Below are positions 25,424 to 34,362 of a DNA stretch of 35,568 nt, in pieces. Location of the stretch: NCBI RefSeq assembly GCF_030705305.1, contig NZ_JAUZEE010000019.1, forward strand, positions 1-35,568. Reading direction: 5' to 3'. Origin of the DNA: Leptothrix discophora (GTDB taxonomy: Bacteria > Pseudomonadota > Gammaproteobacteria > Burkholderiales > Burkholderiaceae_C). The position numbers and the translations under genes were made by a program. The notes beneath the pieces were generated by a model that was not told where the DNA came from, did no database searches, and was given only the letters and a program-made list of their open reading frames with translations. The stretch's first letter is position 1; the number at the start of each line of letters is the position of its first letter.

Positions 25424-26324
25424 CCCCCGCCCCGTCCTGTGCAGCCCCGGCCACCTGCAGCAGCTGGGCGACCACGGAGATCGCCAGGACCTCGGGTTCC
25501 TTGCCGGTGATGCCGGGCAGGCCGATCGGGCAGGTCAGGCGCGCCAGCGTGTCGGGCGGGATGCCGCGTTGCTCGTGGCGGTGCAGGAAGCGGGCGCGCT
25601 TGGTCTGGCTGCCGATCAGGCCGCAGTAGGTGAAGTCGCCGCGCCGCAGCACGGCCTCGGTGATGCGCAGGTCCAGTTCGTGGCTGTGGGTCAGCACGAG
25701 GAAGAAGCTGCCGGGCGGGGCGCTGGCGACCTCGTGTTCGGGGCTGTCGCTGCACAGGCGCTCGATGTGGGCGGGCTCGTGCGGGTCGACGGGCGGGAAC
25801 TCGGCCTCGCGTTCGTCGACCCATTGCACCGCGACGTTCAGGCCGGCCAGCAGCCGCACGATGGCCCGGCCGACGTGGCCCGCACCGTGCAGCTGCAGGT
25901 GCAGGCGCGGCTGGCCGGGCCGCCAGCCGGCCAGCGCGGCGGCGTCGAGCGGGCGCAGGGTCAGCGTCACATGGCCACCGCAGCACTGGCCCAGCGACGG
26001 CCCCAGCGCGATCGGCCAGACGCGTGGCGTGGCCGCCAGCGCGGCCAGCGCGTCCGGCCCGGCCGCCAGCAGCGCCCGCGCGGCCTCGATGGCCTGCAGC
26101 TCCAGGTGGCCGCCGCCGACGGTGCCCAGCACCTCGGCGGTCGACACCAGCATGTGCGTGCCGGTCTCGCGCGGCACCGAGCCGCGGTGGGCGCTGACGC
26201 AGACGTCGATGGCCGTGCGGCCGGCCGCCAGCCACTGCTGCGCGGCGGCGCGCAGGGCGAGTTCCGGTGGCGTCGTGTGCGAGCCCGCCGCGGCGCCGGC
26301 TGTCGTCGAATCGATCGTGTTCAT
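25374..26324 (-). CDS. xdhC: xanthine dehydrogenase accessory protein XdhC
   Basis: A 316-residue XdhC-type protein, which binds molybdenum cofactor, assists its sulfuration and inserts it into xanthine dehydrogenase. It has the N-terminal segment with Gly-Thr-Val-Gly-Gly-Gly-His-Leu-Glu, the Gly-Gln-Cys-Cys-Gly-Gly motif typical of the family, a Rossmann domain with His-Gly-Ala-Gly-His-Val-Gly, and a C-terminal GITGKEPEVLAISVVAQLL segment. About 25 residues after that look unlike the family. The TGA falls in a palindrome, so the tail may have been replaced when the Fic sequence was joined. It starts at the ATG at 26324, 15 bases after the xdhB stop, as third gene of the operon. Confidence 0.93.
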   Translation of the reverse strand: MNTIDSTTAGAAAGSHTTPPELALRAAAQQWLAAGRTAIDVCVSAHRGSVPRETGTHMLVSTAEVLGTVGGGHLELQAIEAARALLAAGPDALAALAATPRVWPIALGPSLGQCCGGHVTLTLRPLDAAALAGWRPGQPRLHLQLHGAGHVGRAIVRLLAGLNVAVQWVDEREAEFPPVDPHEPAHIERLCSDSPEHEVASAPPGSFFLVLTHSHELDLRITEAVLRRGDFTYCGLIGSQTKRARFLHRHEQRGIPPDTLARLTCPIGLPGITGKEPEVLAISVVAQLLQVAGAAQDGAGAMKAGLNRVAVNQRML

Positions 26325-26339
26325 CGGCCGTTCCGGCGT

Positions 26340-28709
26340 TCAGCCGGCCGTGGCGGCGCGCACCGCATCGACCGCGTCGAGGATGGCCTCGCCGGTGGCC
26401 GGCGCACGCAGCGGTGGCTGCACGCGGTGTCCGCCGACCGCCGAGACCGCGTCGCGGATGGCCAGGAAGACGCTGAAGGGCAGCAGCAGCGGCGGCTCGC
26501 CGACGGCCTTGCTGCGGTGGATGCTGTCGGCGACGTTGCGGTTCTCGAACAGCCGCGTGTGCAGCGCCTCGGGCACGTCGTTGGCGGTCGGGATCTTGTA
26601 GGTGCTGGGCGCATGCGTCATCAGACGGCCCGCGTTCGGCGAGCCATCCAGCGGTTGCCACCACAGCTCCTCGGTCGTCAGCCAGCCCATGCCCTGCACG
26701 AAGGCGCCCTCGACCTGGCCGATGTCCAGCGCCGGGTTGAGCGACGCGCCGACGTCGTGCAGCAGGTCCGCGCGCAGCAGCCTCCAGTCGCCGGTCAGCG
26801 TGTCGACGACGACCTCGCTGAGCGCCGCGCCGTAGGCGAAGTAGTAGAAGGGCTTGCCCTTGAGCCGCTCGCGGTCCCAGTGCAGGCCGGGCGTGGCGTA
26901 GAAGCCGTCGCTCCAGAGCTGCACCCGCGCCAGGTAGGCCTGAGCGATCAGCTCGGGCCAGCCGATCGTGTGGCCGGCCGGATGCGCGACGACGTCGTTG
27001 CCGAAGCTGATGCCGGCCGAATCGACCTGCCAGCGCGCGGCGATGAAGTCGGCCAGCCGCTGGCGGATCTGGCGGGCCGCGTCCTGCGCAGCCTTGCCGT
27101 TGAGATCGCTGCCGGTGGAGGCGGCGGTGGCGGAGGTGTTGGCGACCTTCTGCGTGTCGGTGGCGGTCACGCGGACCCGCTCGAAGGCGGTGCCCAGCTC
27201 GTGCGCGACGACCATCGCGACCTTGGTGTTCAGGCCCTGGCCCATCTCGGTGCCGCCGTGGTTCACCAGGATCGAGCCGTCGGTGTAGACATGCACCAGC
27301 GCGCCGGCCTGGTTGAAGTGGGCGACGTTGAAGCTGATGCCGAACTTGACCGGCGTGAGCGCCAGGCCCTTCTTGAGGATGGGACTGCCGGCGTTGAAGG
27401 CGGCGATGGCCGCGCGTCGCCCGTCGTGATCGGCCTCCTCGGCCAGCTGGCGCACCAGCGGCTCGATCACGTTGTCCTCGACCACCTGCTCGTAGGGCGT
27501 GACGTTGCGGCGGTCGGTGCCGTAGAAGTTGGCACGCCGCACGGCCAGCGCATCGAGCCCCAGGTCGCGCGCGATCTCGTCGAGGATGACCTCGATGGCC
27601 AGCGCGCCCTGCGGCCCGCCAAAGCCGCGGAAGGCGGTGTTGCTCTGCGTGTGGGTGCGGGCGCAGTAGCCGCGCATGCGCACGTTCGGCAGCCAGTAGG
27701 CGTTGTCGAAGTGGCACAGCGCACGTGTCATCACCGGCGGCGACAGGTCGGCCGAGTGGCCGGCGTTGGAGATCATGTCGATGCGCACGGCCAGCACGCG
27801 GCCGGCCGCATCGTGGCCGACCTCGTAGTCGAACTCGAAGCCGTGGCGGCGGCCGGTGATGGCGAAATCGTCGTCACGATCGGGCCTGAGCTTGACCGGC
27901 CGGCCGAGCTTGCTCGCCGCCAGCGCGGCGCAGCAGGCGAACAGCGCCGACTGCGATTCCTTGCCACCGAAGCCGCCGCCCATGCGCCGGCACTGCACCT
28001 GCACGCGATGCGATGACAGGCTCAGTGCGTGAGCCACCATGTGCTGCATCTCGCTCGGGTGCTGGGTCGAGCAGTGCACCAGCAGGCCGCCGTCCTCCTG
28101 CGGGATGGCGTAGGAGATCTGGCCTTCGAGGTAGAACTGTTCCTGACCGCCGAGGCTGAAGCTGCCACGCCGGCGATGCGGCGCGGCGGCCAGCGCGGCA
28201 TCGGCATCGCCACGGTCCAGCGCCATCGGCGGCACGACGTACTGGCCCCGCGCGTGGGCCTCGCGGGCGGTCAGCACGGCGGGCAAGGGTTCGGCCTGGA
28301 TGACCTGGCTGGCCAGCGCGGCGGCGCGGCGGGCCAGCTCGCGGCTGCGGGCCACGACCAGGAAGACTGGCTGGCCGACGTGGCGCAGCGTGCCGTCGCA
28401 CAGGATGGGGTCGTCATGGACGATCGGGCCGCAGTCGTTCGGGCCGGGGAAGTCGGCGGCGGTGTAGACCGCGACGACGCCCGGCTGGGCCCGCAGCGTC
28501 GCCAGGTCCAGCCCCAGCAGCCGGCCATGCGGGATCGGCGACAGGCCCAGCGCGGCATGCAGCGTGCCGGCGACCTCGGGGATGTCGTCGATGTAGGGCG
28601 CGCTGCCCTGCACGTGCAGATGGGCCGATTCATGCGGGCGGGCGACGCCGACGCGGCGCGGGTCGGCGCTGGCGGCACCGGGCTGCTTCAGGTCGGTCAT
28701 GGTGTTCAT
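26340..28709 (-). CDS. xdhB: xanthine dehydrogenase molybdenum-binding subunit
   Basis: A 789-residue large subunit of the two-subunit bacterial xanthine dehydrogenase. It has the N-terminal aldehyde oxidase/xanthine dehydrogenase a/b hammerhead domain (about 25-150), the substrate/Moco motifs GGQEQFYLE at about 187-195, GGGFGGKE at 244-251 and Phe-Arg-Gly-Phe-Gly-Gly at 360-365, and near the C-terminus the base Glu in Lys-Ala-Val-Gly-Glu-Pro-Pro-Leu. It hydroxylates hypoxanthine and xanthine in the cytoplasm. The ATG at 28709 overlaps the xdhA stop (ATGA) and has AGGAGG just upstream; an ATG three codons later is also possible. Confidence 0.95.
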   Translation of the reverse strand: MNTMTDLKQPGAASADPRRVGVARPHESAHLHVQGSAPYIDDIPEVAGTLHAALGLSPIPHGRLLGLDLATLRAQPGVVAVYTAADFPGPNDCGPIVHDDPILCDGTLRHVGQPVFLVVARSRELARRAAALASQVIQAEPLPAVLTAREAHARGQYVVPPMALDRGDADAALAAAPHRRRGSFSLGGQEQFYLEGQISYAIPQEDGGLLVHCSTQHPSEMQHMVAHALSLSSHRVQVQCRRMGGGFGGKESQSALFACCAALAASKLGRPVKLRPDRDDDFAITGRRHGFEFDYEVGHDAAGRVLAVRIDMISNAGHSADLSPPVMTRALCHFDNAYWLPNVRMRGYCARTHTQSNTAFRGFGGPQGALAIEVILDEIARDLGLDALAVRRANFYGTDRRNVTPYEQVVEDNVIEPLVRQLAEEADHDGRRAAIAAFNAGSPILKKGLALTPVKFGISFNVAHFNQAGALVHVYTDGSILVNHGGTEMGQGLNTKVAMVVAHELGTAFERVRVTATDTQKVANTSATAASTGSDLNGKAAQDAARQIRQRLADFIAARWQVDSAGISFGNDVVAHPAGHTIGWPELIAQAYLARVQLWSDGFYATPGLHWDRERLKGKPFYYFAYGAALSEVVVDTLTGDWRLLRADLLHDVGASLNPALDIGQVEGAFVQGMGWLTTEELWWQPLDGSPNAGRLMTHAPSTYKIPTANDVPEALHTRLFENRNVADSIHRSKAVGEPPLLLPFSVFLAIRDAVSAVGGHRVQPPLRAPATGEAILDAVDAVRAATAG

Positions 28710-30307
28710 GCGGCCTCCTGGGTGCGGGGTTGGCCGGACGCGGCGGGCGCCAGGCGCAGGCGCGTGGTGCACGGGTCCAGCGGCGCATCGGGCCGGGTCT
28801 CCAGCCAGAGCCGGTGCAGCAGGTTGGCGGCGATGCGCTGGCGGTAGCCGGCGGTCGCGCGCAGGTCGGTCAGCGGCTGGAACTCGGCGGCCAGCGCGGC
28901 CTGGGCGGCCGCCAGCGTGGCGGCGTTCCAGGGTTGGCCGAGCATGGCGGCCTCGGCCTGGCTGGCACGTCGGGCGGTGGCCGCCAGGCCGCCCCAGGCC
29001 AGCCGCACATGGGCGACATGGCCGCGTTCATCGAGTCTCAGCGCGAAGGCGCCGTAGACGGTCGAGATGTCGCTGTCGATGCGCTTGGAGACCTTCCAGC
29101 CGCGCAGCGCCGTGCCGGGCTGCGGCAGCGGCACGTCCATCGCCACCAGCAGCTCGCCGGGATGCAGCGCGTTGACACCGTAGGACAGGTAGAAGCGATC
29201 GATCGGCAGGCTGCGGGCGACCTCGCCGCAGCGCATGTGCAGCATGGCGTCGAGCGCCAGCAGGGTCGGCGGTCCGTCGCCGATCGGCGAGCCGTTGGCG
29301 ATGTTGCCGCCCAGCGTGCCGGCATGGCGCACCGGCGGCGAGGCAAAGCGCTTCCAGGCGTCGGTCAGCTCGGCATCCAGGCCGGCCAGTGCGGCCCAGG
29401 CGTCCTCCAGGCTGGCGGCCGCGCCGATCCACAGCGAGCCGTCGCGGCGCTCGATGCGCTTCATCTCGGCGACCTCGCCGACGTAGAGCAGCGTGTCCAG
29501 TTCGCGGAACTGCTTGTTGACCCACAGGCCGATGTCGGTGGCGCCGGCCAGCAGGCGCGCGCCGGGCTCGGCGGCGCGCAGCGCGGCCAGCTCGTCGAGG
29601 CTGCGCGGGGCGTGGAAATGCGCGATCCGGCCGGGCCACGCCGGGTGGACGGCCGCGTGGTGCAGCGGCGGGTCCTGGGCCAGCTCGCGCAGCTGCGCGG
29701 CCAGGGCGGCCAGCGCGGCGGCATCGAGGCGCGCCGCGCCGGGCTGGCCCAGGCGCTCGGCCGCATCGAGGATGGGCCGGTAGCCGGTGCAGCGGCAGAG
29801 GTTGCCGGCCAGGTCGTCGGCCAGCGTGGCGCGGTCGGCCGGCTGGCCGGCGTTGCACTGGCGTTCATGCACGGTGGCCATGGTCATGACGAAGCCGGGG
29901 GTGCAGAAGCCGCACTGCGAGCCGTGGCAGTCGACCAGCGCCTGCTGCGCCGGGTGCGGCGTGCCGGTGGGCAAGCCGCAGGCGCGCGGCAGGTCCTCGA
30001 CCGGGATGACGGCCTTGCCGTCCAGCGTCGGCAGGAAGGCCAGGCAGGCATTGAGGTTGCGCAGCCGCAGCGTGTCGGCTCCCGTGCCGACCAGCGTCGC
30101 GCCGGGCGTGGCCCGGTCCTGCTCGCTGGCCAGTTCGGCGACCAGCACGGTGCAGGCGCCGCAGTCGCCTTCGTTGCAGCCTTCCTTGGTGCCGCAGCCG
30201 CGGGCGTCCTCGCGCAGCCAGTCGAGCAGGCTGCGGGTGGTCGGCACGTCGCCGGGCTGGGTGATCTCGCCGCGGTGGATGAAGCGGATGGGCCGGGTCA
30301 TGGTCAT
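28706..30307 (-). CDS. xdhA: xanthine dehydrogenase iron-sulfur/FAD subunit
   Basis: A 533-residue small subunit that carries electrons from the Moco centre to NAD. The plant-type 2Fe-2S cluster is held by Cys44, Cys49, Cys52 and Cys88; the second cluster by Cys132, Cys135, Cys171 and Cys173 (GNLCRCTGYRPI). The FAD domain follows from about 215, with the segments LLAGATDIGLWVNKQ and GNIANGSPIGDGPP, and the C-terminal CO-dehydrogenase-flavoprotein domain ends the protein. It is first in the xdhABC operon and is transcribed away from the LysR regulator, 180 bases apart. The start is ATG 30307 (or 30301); no clear ribosome binding site is seen. Confidence 0.95.
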   Translation of the reverse strand: MTMTRPIRFIHRGEITQPGDVPTTRSLLDWLREDARGCGTKEGCNEGDCGACTVLVAELASEQDRATPGATLVGTGADTLRLRNLNACLAFLPTLDGKAVIPVEDLPRACGLPTGTPHPAQQALVDCHGSQCGFCTPGFVMTMATVHERQCNAGQPADRATLADDLAGNLCRCTGYRPILDAAERLGQPGAARLDAAALAALAAQLRELAQDPPLHHAAVHPAWPGRIAHFHAPRSLDELAALRAAEPGARLLAGATDIGLWVNKQFRELDTLLYVGEVAEMKRIERRDGSLWIGAAASLEDAWAALAGLDAELTDAWKRFASPPVRHAGTLGGNIANGSPIGDGPPTLLALDAMLHMRCGEVARSLPIDRFYLSYGVNALHPGELLVAMDVPLPQPGTALRGWKVSKRIDSDISTVYGAFALRLDERGHVAHVRLAWGGLAATARRASQAEAAMLGQPWNAATLAAAQAALAAEFQPLTDLRATAGYRQRIAANLLHRLWLETRPDAPLDPCTTRLRLAPAASGQPRTQEAA

Positions 30308-30371
30308 CGGGGTGTGGCTCGCAAGAACGTGGACATGAAGGCTTGCAGCGCGGGCTTGCGGCCCGGCGCAA

Positions 30372-30470
30372 CCGTTCGGAACGGGTCCTGGTCGGGTCCG
30401 GACCGGGATCGGGAGTTACCCGCAAGATACTCCGTTCGTCTGTGAACGGTATACGTCCGCAACCATGGTT
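30372..30470. promoter_or_regulatory. palindromic operator candidates between xdhA and the LysR gene
   Basis: The 180-base divergent region holds several inverted repeats. CCGTTC-G-GAACGG lies at 30372-30384. GGTCCGGACC lies at 30395-30404. CCGTTC with GAACGG six bases apart lies at 30432-30449, inside a wider ATAC...GTAT frame at 30427-30452. AACCATGGTT lies at 30461-30470. The two CCGTTC pairs are centred about 62 bases apart, close to six helical turns, so a dimer or tetramer of the LysR protein could bind both. This is pattern recognition only. Confidence 0.5.
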
Positions 30471-30487
30471 GATATGCTCAAAGCCGT

Positions 30488-31477
30488 ATGAGCAGCCGAG
30501 TCGACTTTGACAAGATCGAGCTTCATCTCGTCAGGGTCCTTCATACCGTGATCACCGAACGCAGCGTCTCGCGAGCCGCGATGCGCCTGGCCTCCACCCA
30601 GCCTGCCGTGAGCGCCCAGCTCAAGCGGCTGCGCACGCTCACCGGCGATCCCTTGCTGGTGCGCTCGGGCACCGGCATGGTGCCCACCGAGGTCGCGCTG
30701 CAGCTGATGGCACCCGCCGAGGTGCTGCTGCGCAGCGCCGAGCAGCTGTTCGGCGGCAAGTTCGGCGACCGTGCCTTCCGGACCTTCTCGCCGCAGTCGC
30801 AGGCGGTCGAATTCCGCCTCGCCGCGAGCGACTACCTCGACCCCAGCTTCCTGCCCGGCCTGGTGGCGCGCATCAAGCAGCAGGCGCCGCTGGCCCACCT
30901 GACCATCCACCCGCTGTCGGCCGACTACGACTACCGCGCCCGGCTGGCGCGCGGCGAGGTCGACCTGGTGATCGGCAACTGGCTGGAGCCTCCCGGCGAG
31001 CTGCACCTGGGCCGGCTGTTCGCCGACGAGGTCGTCTGCCTCGTCGCGCAGGACCACCCGGCCGTGCGCAACCCGCGCAGCTGGACGCTGGAGCGCTACC
31101 TCGACGCCGAGCACGTCGCCCCGACGGCGCTGCATGCCGGCGCGGTCGGCGTGATCGATGAACATCTTCAGCGCCTGGGCAAGCAGCGCCGCATCGTCGT
31201 GCGCAGCGCCCACTTCGCGCTGATGCCGCTGATGCTGGCGCAGACCCAGCTGGTGCTGACCACCGGCCGGCTGTTCTGCCAGCGCTACCTCGACAGCCTG
31301 CCGCTGCGCATCGTGCGCTGTCCCGTCAACTTCCCGAGCATGACCTACTACCAGCTGTGGCACGACGTGAGCCACAACGCCGCTTCCCTGCGCTGGCTGC
31401 GCGAGACCGTGCGCGACGTCGCCCGCACCCTGGGCAGCGCGAAGACCACGACGCCGCCCAACGGGAGGTCGTCATGA
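30488..31477 (+). CDS. LysR family transcriptional regulator of the purine locus
   Basis: A 329-residue LysR regulator with an N-terminal winged helix-turn-helix (about residues 8-65, including SRAAMRLASTQPAVSAQLKR) and the co-inducer-binding domain (about 100-310). It diverges from xdhABC and overlaps guanine deaminase by ATGA, so it controls its own operon as well as, probably, xdh. The effector is likely a purine such as xanthine, guanine or urate (inference from context). The ATG at 30488 lies just after GTATGAGC; no strong Shine-Dalgarno is visible. Confidence 0.9.
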   Translation: MSSRVDFDKIELHLVRVLHTVITERSVSRAAMRLASTQPAVSAQLKRLRTLTGDPLLVRSGTGMVPTEVALQLMAPAEVLLRSAEQLFGGKFGDRAFRTFSPQSQAVEFRLAASDYLDPSFLPGLVARIKQQAPLAHLTIHPLSADYDYRARLARGEVDLVIGNWLEPPGELHLGRLFADEVVCLVAQDHPAVRNPRSWTLERYLDAEHVAPTALHAGAVGVIDEHLQRLGKQRRIVVRSAHFALMPLMLAQTQLVLTTGRLFCQRYLDSLPLRIVRCPVNFPSMTYYQLWHDVSHNAASLRWLRETVRDVARTLGSAKTTTPPNGRSS

Positions 31478-32805
31478 CCGGTCCGCGCCGCGTCGCGCTG
31501 CAGGGCGACCTGCTCGATGTCATCGGCGATCCCGGCTGGTCGGCACCGCAGGACGCGCCGTCCGGCGTGCGCTTCCGGCCCGGCCACTGGCTGCTGATCG
31601 AGGACGGCCGCATCGTCGACGTGCGGGCCGAGGCGCCGGGCCCGGACTGGCGGCGCGAGGTCCGCACCGGCCAGCTGATCCTGCCCGGCTTCATCGACAC
31701 GCACGTGCACAGCCCGCAGCTCGACGTCATCACCAGCTACGGCACCGAGCTGCTGGACTGGCTCGAGACCTACACCTTCCCGGCCGAGCGCCGCTACGCC
31801 GATCCGGCCGTCGCGCAGGCCGGTGCGGCGACCTTCCTGGATGCGCTGCTGGCGCACGGCACGACCACCGCGGTGGTCTTCCCCACGGTCCACAAGGTCT
31901 CGGCCGACGCGCTGCTGGCTGCGGCGCATGCGCGGGGCATGCGGCTGATCGCCGGCAAGGTGCTGATGGACCGCCATGCGCCCGACGGCCTGCGCGACGA
32001 CGTCGTCGGTGCCGAGGCCGACAGCCGCGAGCTGATCGCGCGCTGGCATGGCACCGGCCGGCTGTCCTATGCGTTGACGGTGCGCTTCGCGCCGACCAGC
32101 ACGCCCGCACAGCTGGCCATGGCCGGCCGCCTGCTGGCCGAGGTGCCGGGTCTCTACATGCAGACCCACGTGGCCGAGAACCGCGCCGAGGTGGCCTGGG
32201 TGGCCGAGCTGTTCCCGCAGGCGCGCAGCTACCTCGACGTCTACCACCGTGCCGGCCTGCTCAACGAGCGCTCGGTGCTGGCCCACGGCATCTGGCTGGA
32301 CGACACCGACCGCGCGCTGCTGGCCGACACCGGCGCGCAGATCGCGCACAGCCCGAGCAGCAACCTGTTCCTGGGCAGCGGCCTGTTCGGCTGGCGTGCG
32401 CTGGAGGCCGCCGGCGCGCGCGTGAGCATCGCCAGCGACGTCGGCGGCGGCACCAGCCTGTCGATCCAGCGCACGCTGGCCGATGCCTACAAGATGCAGG
32501 CGATGCAGGGCGTCAAGCTGTCGGCCTGGAAGGCCCTGTACACGGCCACGCGCGGCGGCGCCGAGGCGCTCGGCCTGGCCGGCGAGATCGGTTCCTTCGA
32601 GCCCGGCCGCAGCGCCGACCTGTGTGTCTGGGACTGGGCCAGCGGCCCGGTCGCGCAGCACCGCGATGCGCTGGCGCGCGGCTTGCACGAACGCCTCTTC
32701 GCCTGGCTGATGCTGAGCGACGAGCGCAACCTGCACGAGACCTGGATCGCCGGGACCTGCCGGCCTTCCCCCATCCGCCCCGACCGATCCGGAGTGTCAC
32801 GATGA
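31474..32805 (+). CDS. guaD: guanine deaminase
   Basis: A 443-residue amidohydrolase that converts guanine to xanthine. The metal-binding motif is PGFIDTHVHSPQ with His77 and His79, then Gln-Thr-His-Val-Ala-Glu-Asn, a third His in Leu-Ala-His-Gly-Ile and an Asp in Ala-Ser-Asp-Val-Gly-Gly-Gly-Thr-Ser, matching guanine deaminase. The TYTFPAERRYAD segment is also typical. It starts at the ATG at 31474 overlapping the LysR stop (ATGA), with GGGAGG upstream, and ends in ATGA with the ABC ATPase gene. Its product, xanthine, is the substrate of the divergent XdhAB. Confidence 0.95.
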   Translation: MTGPRRVALQGDLLDVIGDPGWSAPQDAPSGVRFRPGHWLLIEDGRIVDVRAEAPGPDWRREVRTGQLILPGFIDTHVHSPQLDVITSYGTELLDWLETYTFPAERRYADPAVAQAGAATFLDALLAHGTTTAVVFPTVHKVSADALLAAAHARGMRLIAGKVLMDRHAPDGLRDDVVGAEADSRELIARWHGTGRLSYALTVRFAPTSTPAQLAMAGRLLAEVPGLYMQTHVAENRAEVAWVAELFPQARSYLDVYHRAGLLNERSVLAHGIWLDDTDRALLADTGAQIAHSPSSNLFLGSGLFGWRALEAAGARVSIASDVGGGTSLSIQRTLADAYKMQAMQGVKLSAWKALYTATRGGAEALGLAGEIGSFEPGRSADLCVWDWASGPVAQHRDALARGLHERLFAWLMLSDERNLHETWIAGTCRPSPIRPDRSGVSR

Positions 32806-34334
32806 GCCCTGTTCCCCGTCTCCAACTGAGCGGCATCACCAAGCAGTACCCGGCGGTGCGGGCCAACGACGATGTCAGCCTGACGGTCATGCCCGGCCAG
32901 ATCCATGCCGTGCTGGGCGAGAACGGCGCGGGCAAGTCGACCATGATGAAGATGATCTACGGCGCGGTGCAGCCCGATGCCGGCGAGATCCGCTGGAACG
33001 GCCAGGCCGTGCGCATCGCCAGCCCGGCGCAGGCGCGCACGCTGGGCATCAGCATGGTCTACCAGCACTTCTCGCTGTTCGACACGCTGACGGCGGCCGA
33101 GAACGTCTGGCTCGGACTGGACAAGTCCATGAGCCTGGCCGACGTGACCCAGCGCATCCGCGAGGTGGCCGGCGTCTACGGCCTGGACGTCGATCCGCTG
33201 CGCCCGGTTCACACGCTCAGCGTGGGCGAGCGCCAGCGGGTCGAGATCGTGCGCGCGCTGCTGACGCGGCCGCAGCTGCTGATCCTCGACGAGCCGACCT
33301 CGGTGCTGACGCCGCAGGCCGTCGACAAGCTGTTCGTGACGCTGCGCCAGCTGGCCGAAGAGGGCTGCGCCATCCTCTACATCAGCCACAAGCTCGACGA
33401 GATCCGCGCGCTGTGCCACCACTGCACGGTGCTGCGCGGCGGCAAGGTCACCGGCGAGGTCGACCCGACGCAGGAGACCAACGCCTCGCTGTCGCGGCTG
33501 ATGATCGGCGCCGAGCCGCCGGCGCTGCAGCACCGGCCGAGCCAGCCCGGCCAGGTCGCGCTGGCGATCAAGGGCCTGAACCTGGCCAAGCAGGACCCGT
33601 TCGGCATGAACCTCGCCGACATCGCGCTGGACGTGCGCTGCGGCGAGATCGTCGGCATCGCCGGGGTCTCCGGCAACGGCCAGCAGGAGCTGATGGCCGC
33701 GCTGTCGGGCGAGGACCCGCGCGCCGCGCCGGGCAGCCTGGCGCTGTTCGGGACCGATGTCTCGCGTGCCTCGCCGCGCAAGCGCCGCAAGCTCGGCCTG
33801 CATTTCGTGCCCGAGGAACGGCTCGGTCGCGGCGCGGTGCCGACGCTCTCGCTCGCCCACAACGTGCTGCTCACGCGCACCGAGGGCGTGGGCGCGGGCG
33901 GCTGGCTGAAGATGGGCGCGATCCGTGACCAGGCCGCCGGGCTGATCTCGCGCTTCAAGGTCAAGGCCGGCGGGCCGGATGCGGCGGCCAAGTCGCTGTC
34001 GGGCGGCAACCTGCAGAAGTTCATCGTCGGCCGCGAGATCGACGCCAACCCGAAGCTGCTGATCATCAGCCAGCCGACCTGGGGCGTGGACGTTGGCGCG
34101 GCCGCGCAGATCCGCGGCGAGCTGCTGGCGCTGCGCGATGCCGGCGCGGCGCTGCTGGTGGTCAGCGAGGAGCTCGACGAGCTGTTCGAGATCTGCGACC
34201 GCATGGTCGTCATCGCGCAGGGCCGCGTCTCGCCGTCGGTCCCGACGGCACAGGCGACGATCGAGCGCATCGGCGAGTGGATGTCGGGTCTGTGGGACAC
34301 GAAGGACGACGCGGCCGTCCCGGGCCACGCCTGA
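32802..34334 (+). CDS. nucleoside/purine-type ABC transporter ATP-binding protein
   Basis: A 510-residue tandem ATPase of the group that serves nucleoside importers (as in the BmpA/NupA type). The N-terminal half has Walker A GENGAGKST, signature LSVGERQR and Walker B LLILDEPTS. The C-terminal half is less standard, with GVSGNGQQEL in place of Walker A, signature LSGGNLQK and LLIISQPTWGVD in place of Walker B, as is usual in this family. It couples ATP use to uptake across the inner membrane. It overlaps guaD by ATGA and is followed 28 bases later by the permease gene. Confidence 0.93.
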   Translation: MSPVPRLQLSGITKQYPAVRANDDVSLTVMPGQIHAVLGENGAGKSTMMKMIYGAVQPDAGEIRWNGQAVRIASPAQARTLGISMVYQHFSLFDTLTAAENVWLGLDKSMSLADVTQRIREVAGVYGLDVDPLRPVHTLSVGERQRVEIVRALLTRPQLLILDEPTSVLTPQAVDKLFVTLRQLAEEGCAILYISHKLDEIRALCHHCTVLRGGKVTGEVDPTQETNASLSRLMIGAEPPALQHRPSQPGQVALAIKGLNLAKQDPFGMNLADIALDVRCGEIVGIAGVSGNGQQELMAALSGEDPRAAPGSLALFGTDVSRASPRKRRKLGLHFVPEERLGRGAVPTLSLAHNVLLTRTEGVGAGGWLKMGAIRDQAAGLISRFKVKAGGPDAAAKSLSGGNLQKFIVGREIDANPKLLIISQPTWGVDVGAAAQIRGELLALRDAGAALLVVSEELDELFEICDRMVVIAQGRVSPSVPTAQATIERIGEWMSGLWDTKDDAAVPGHA

Positions 34335-34362
34335 GCCGCACCACAGCAACGAAGGAATCGAC

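Noticed and set aside
30395-30404. GGTCCGGACC as a separate regulator site
   Set aside because: A 10-bp GC palindrome alone is frequent in such DNA; I kept it only as part of the wider palindrome cluster.
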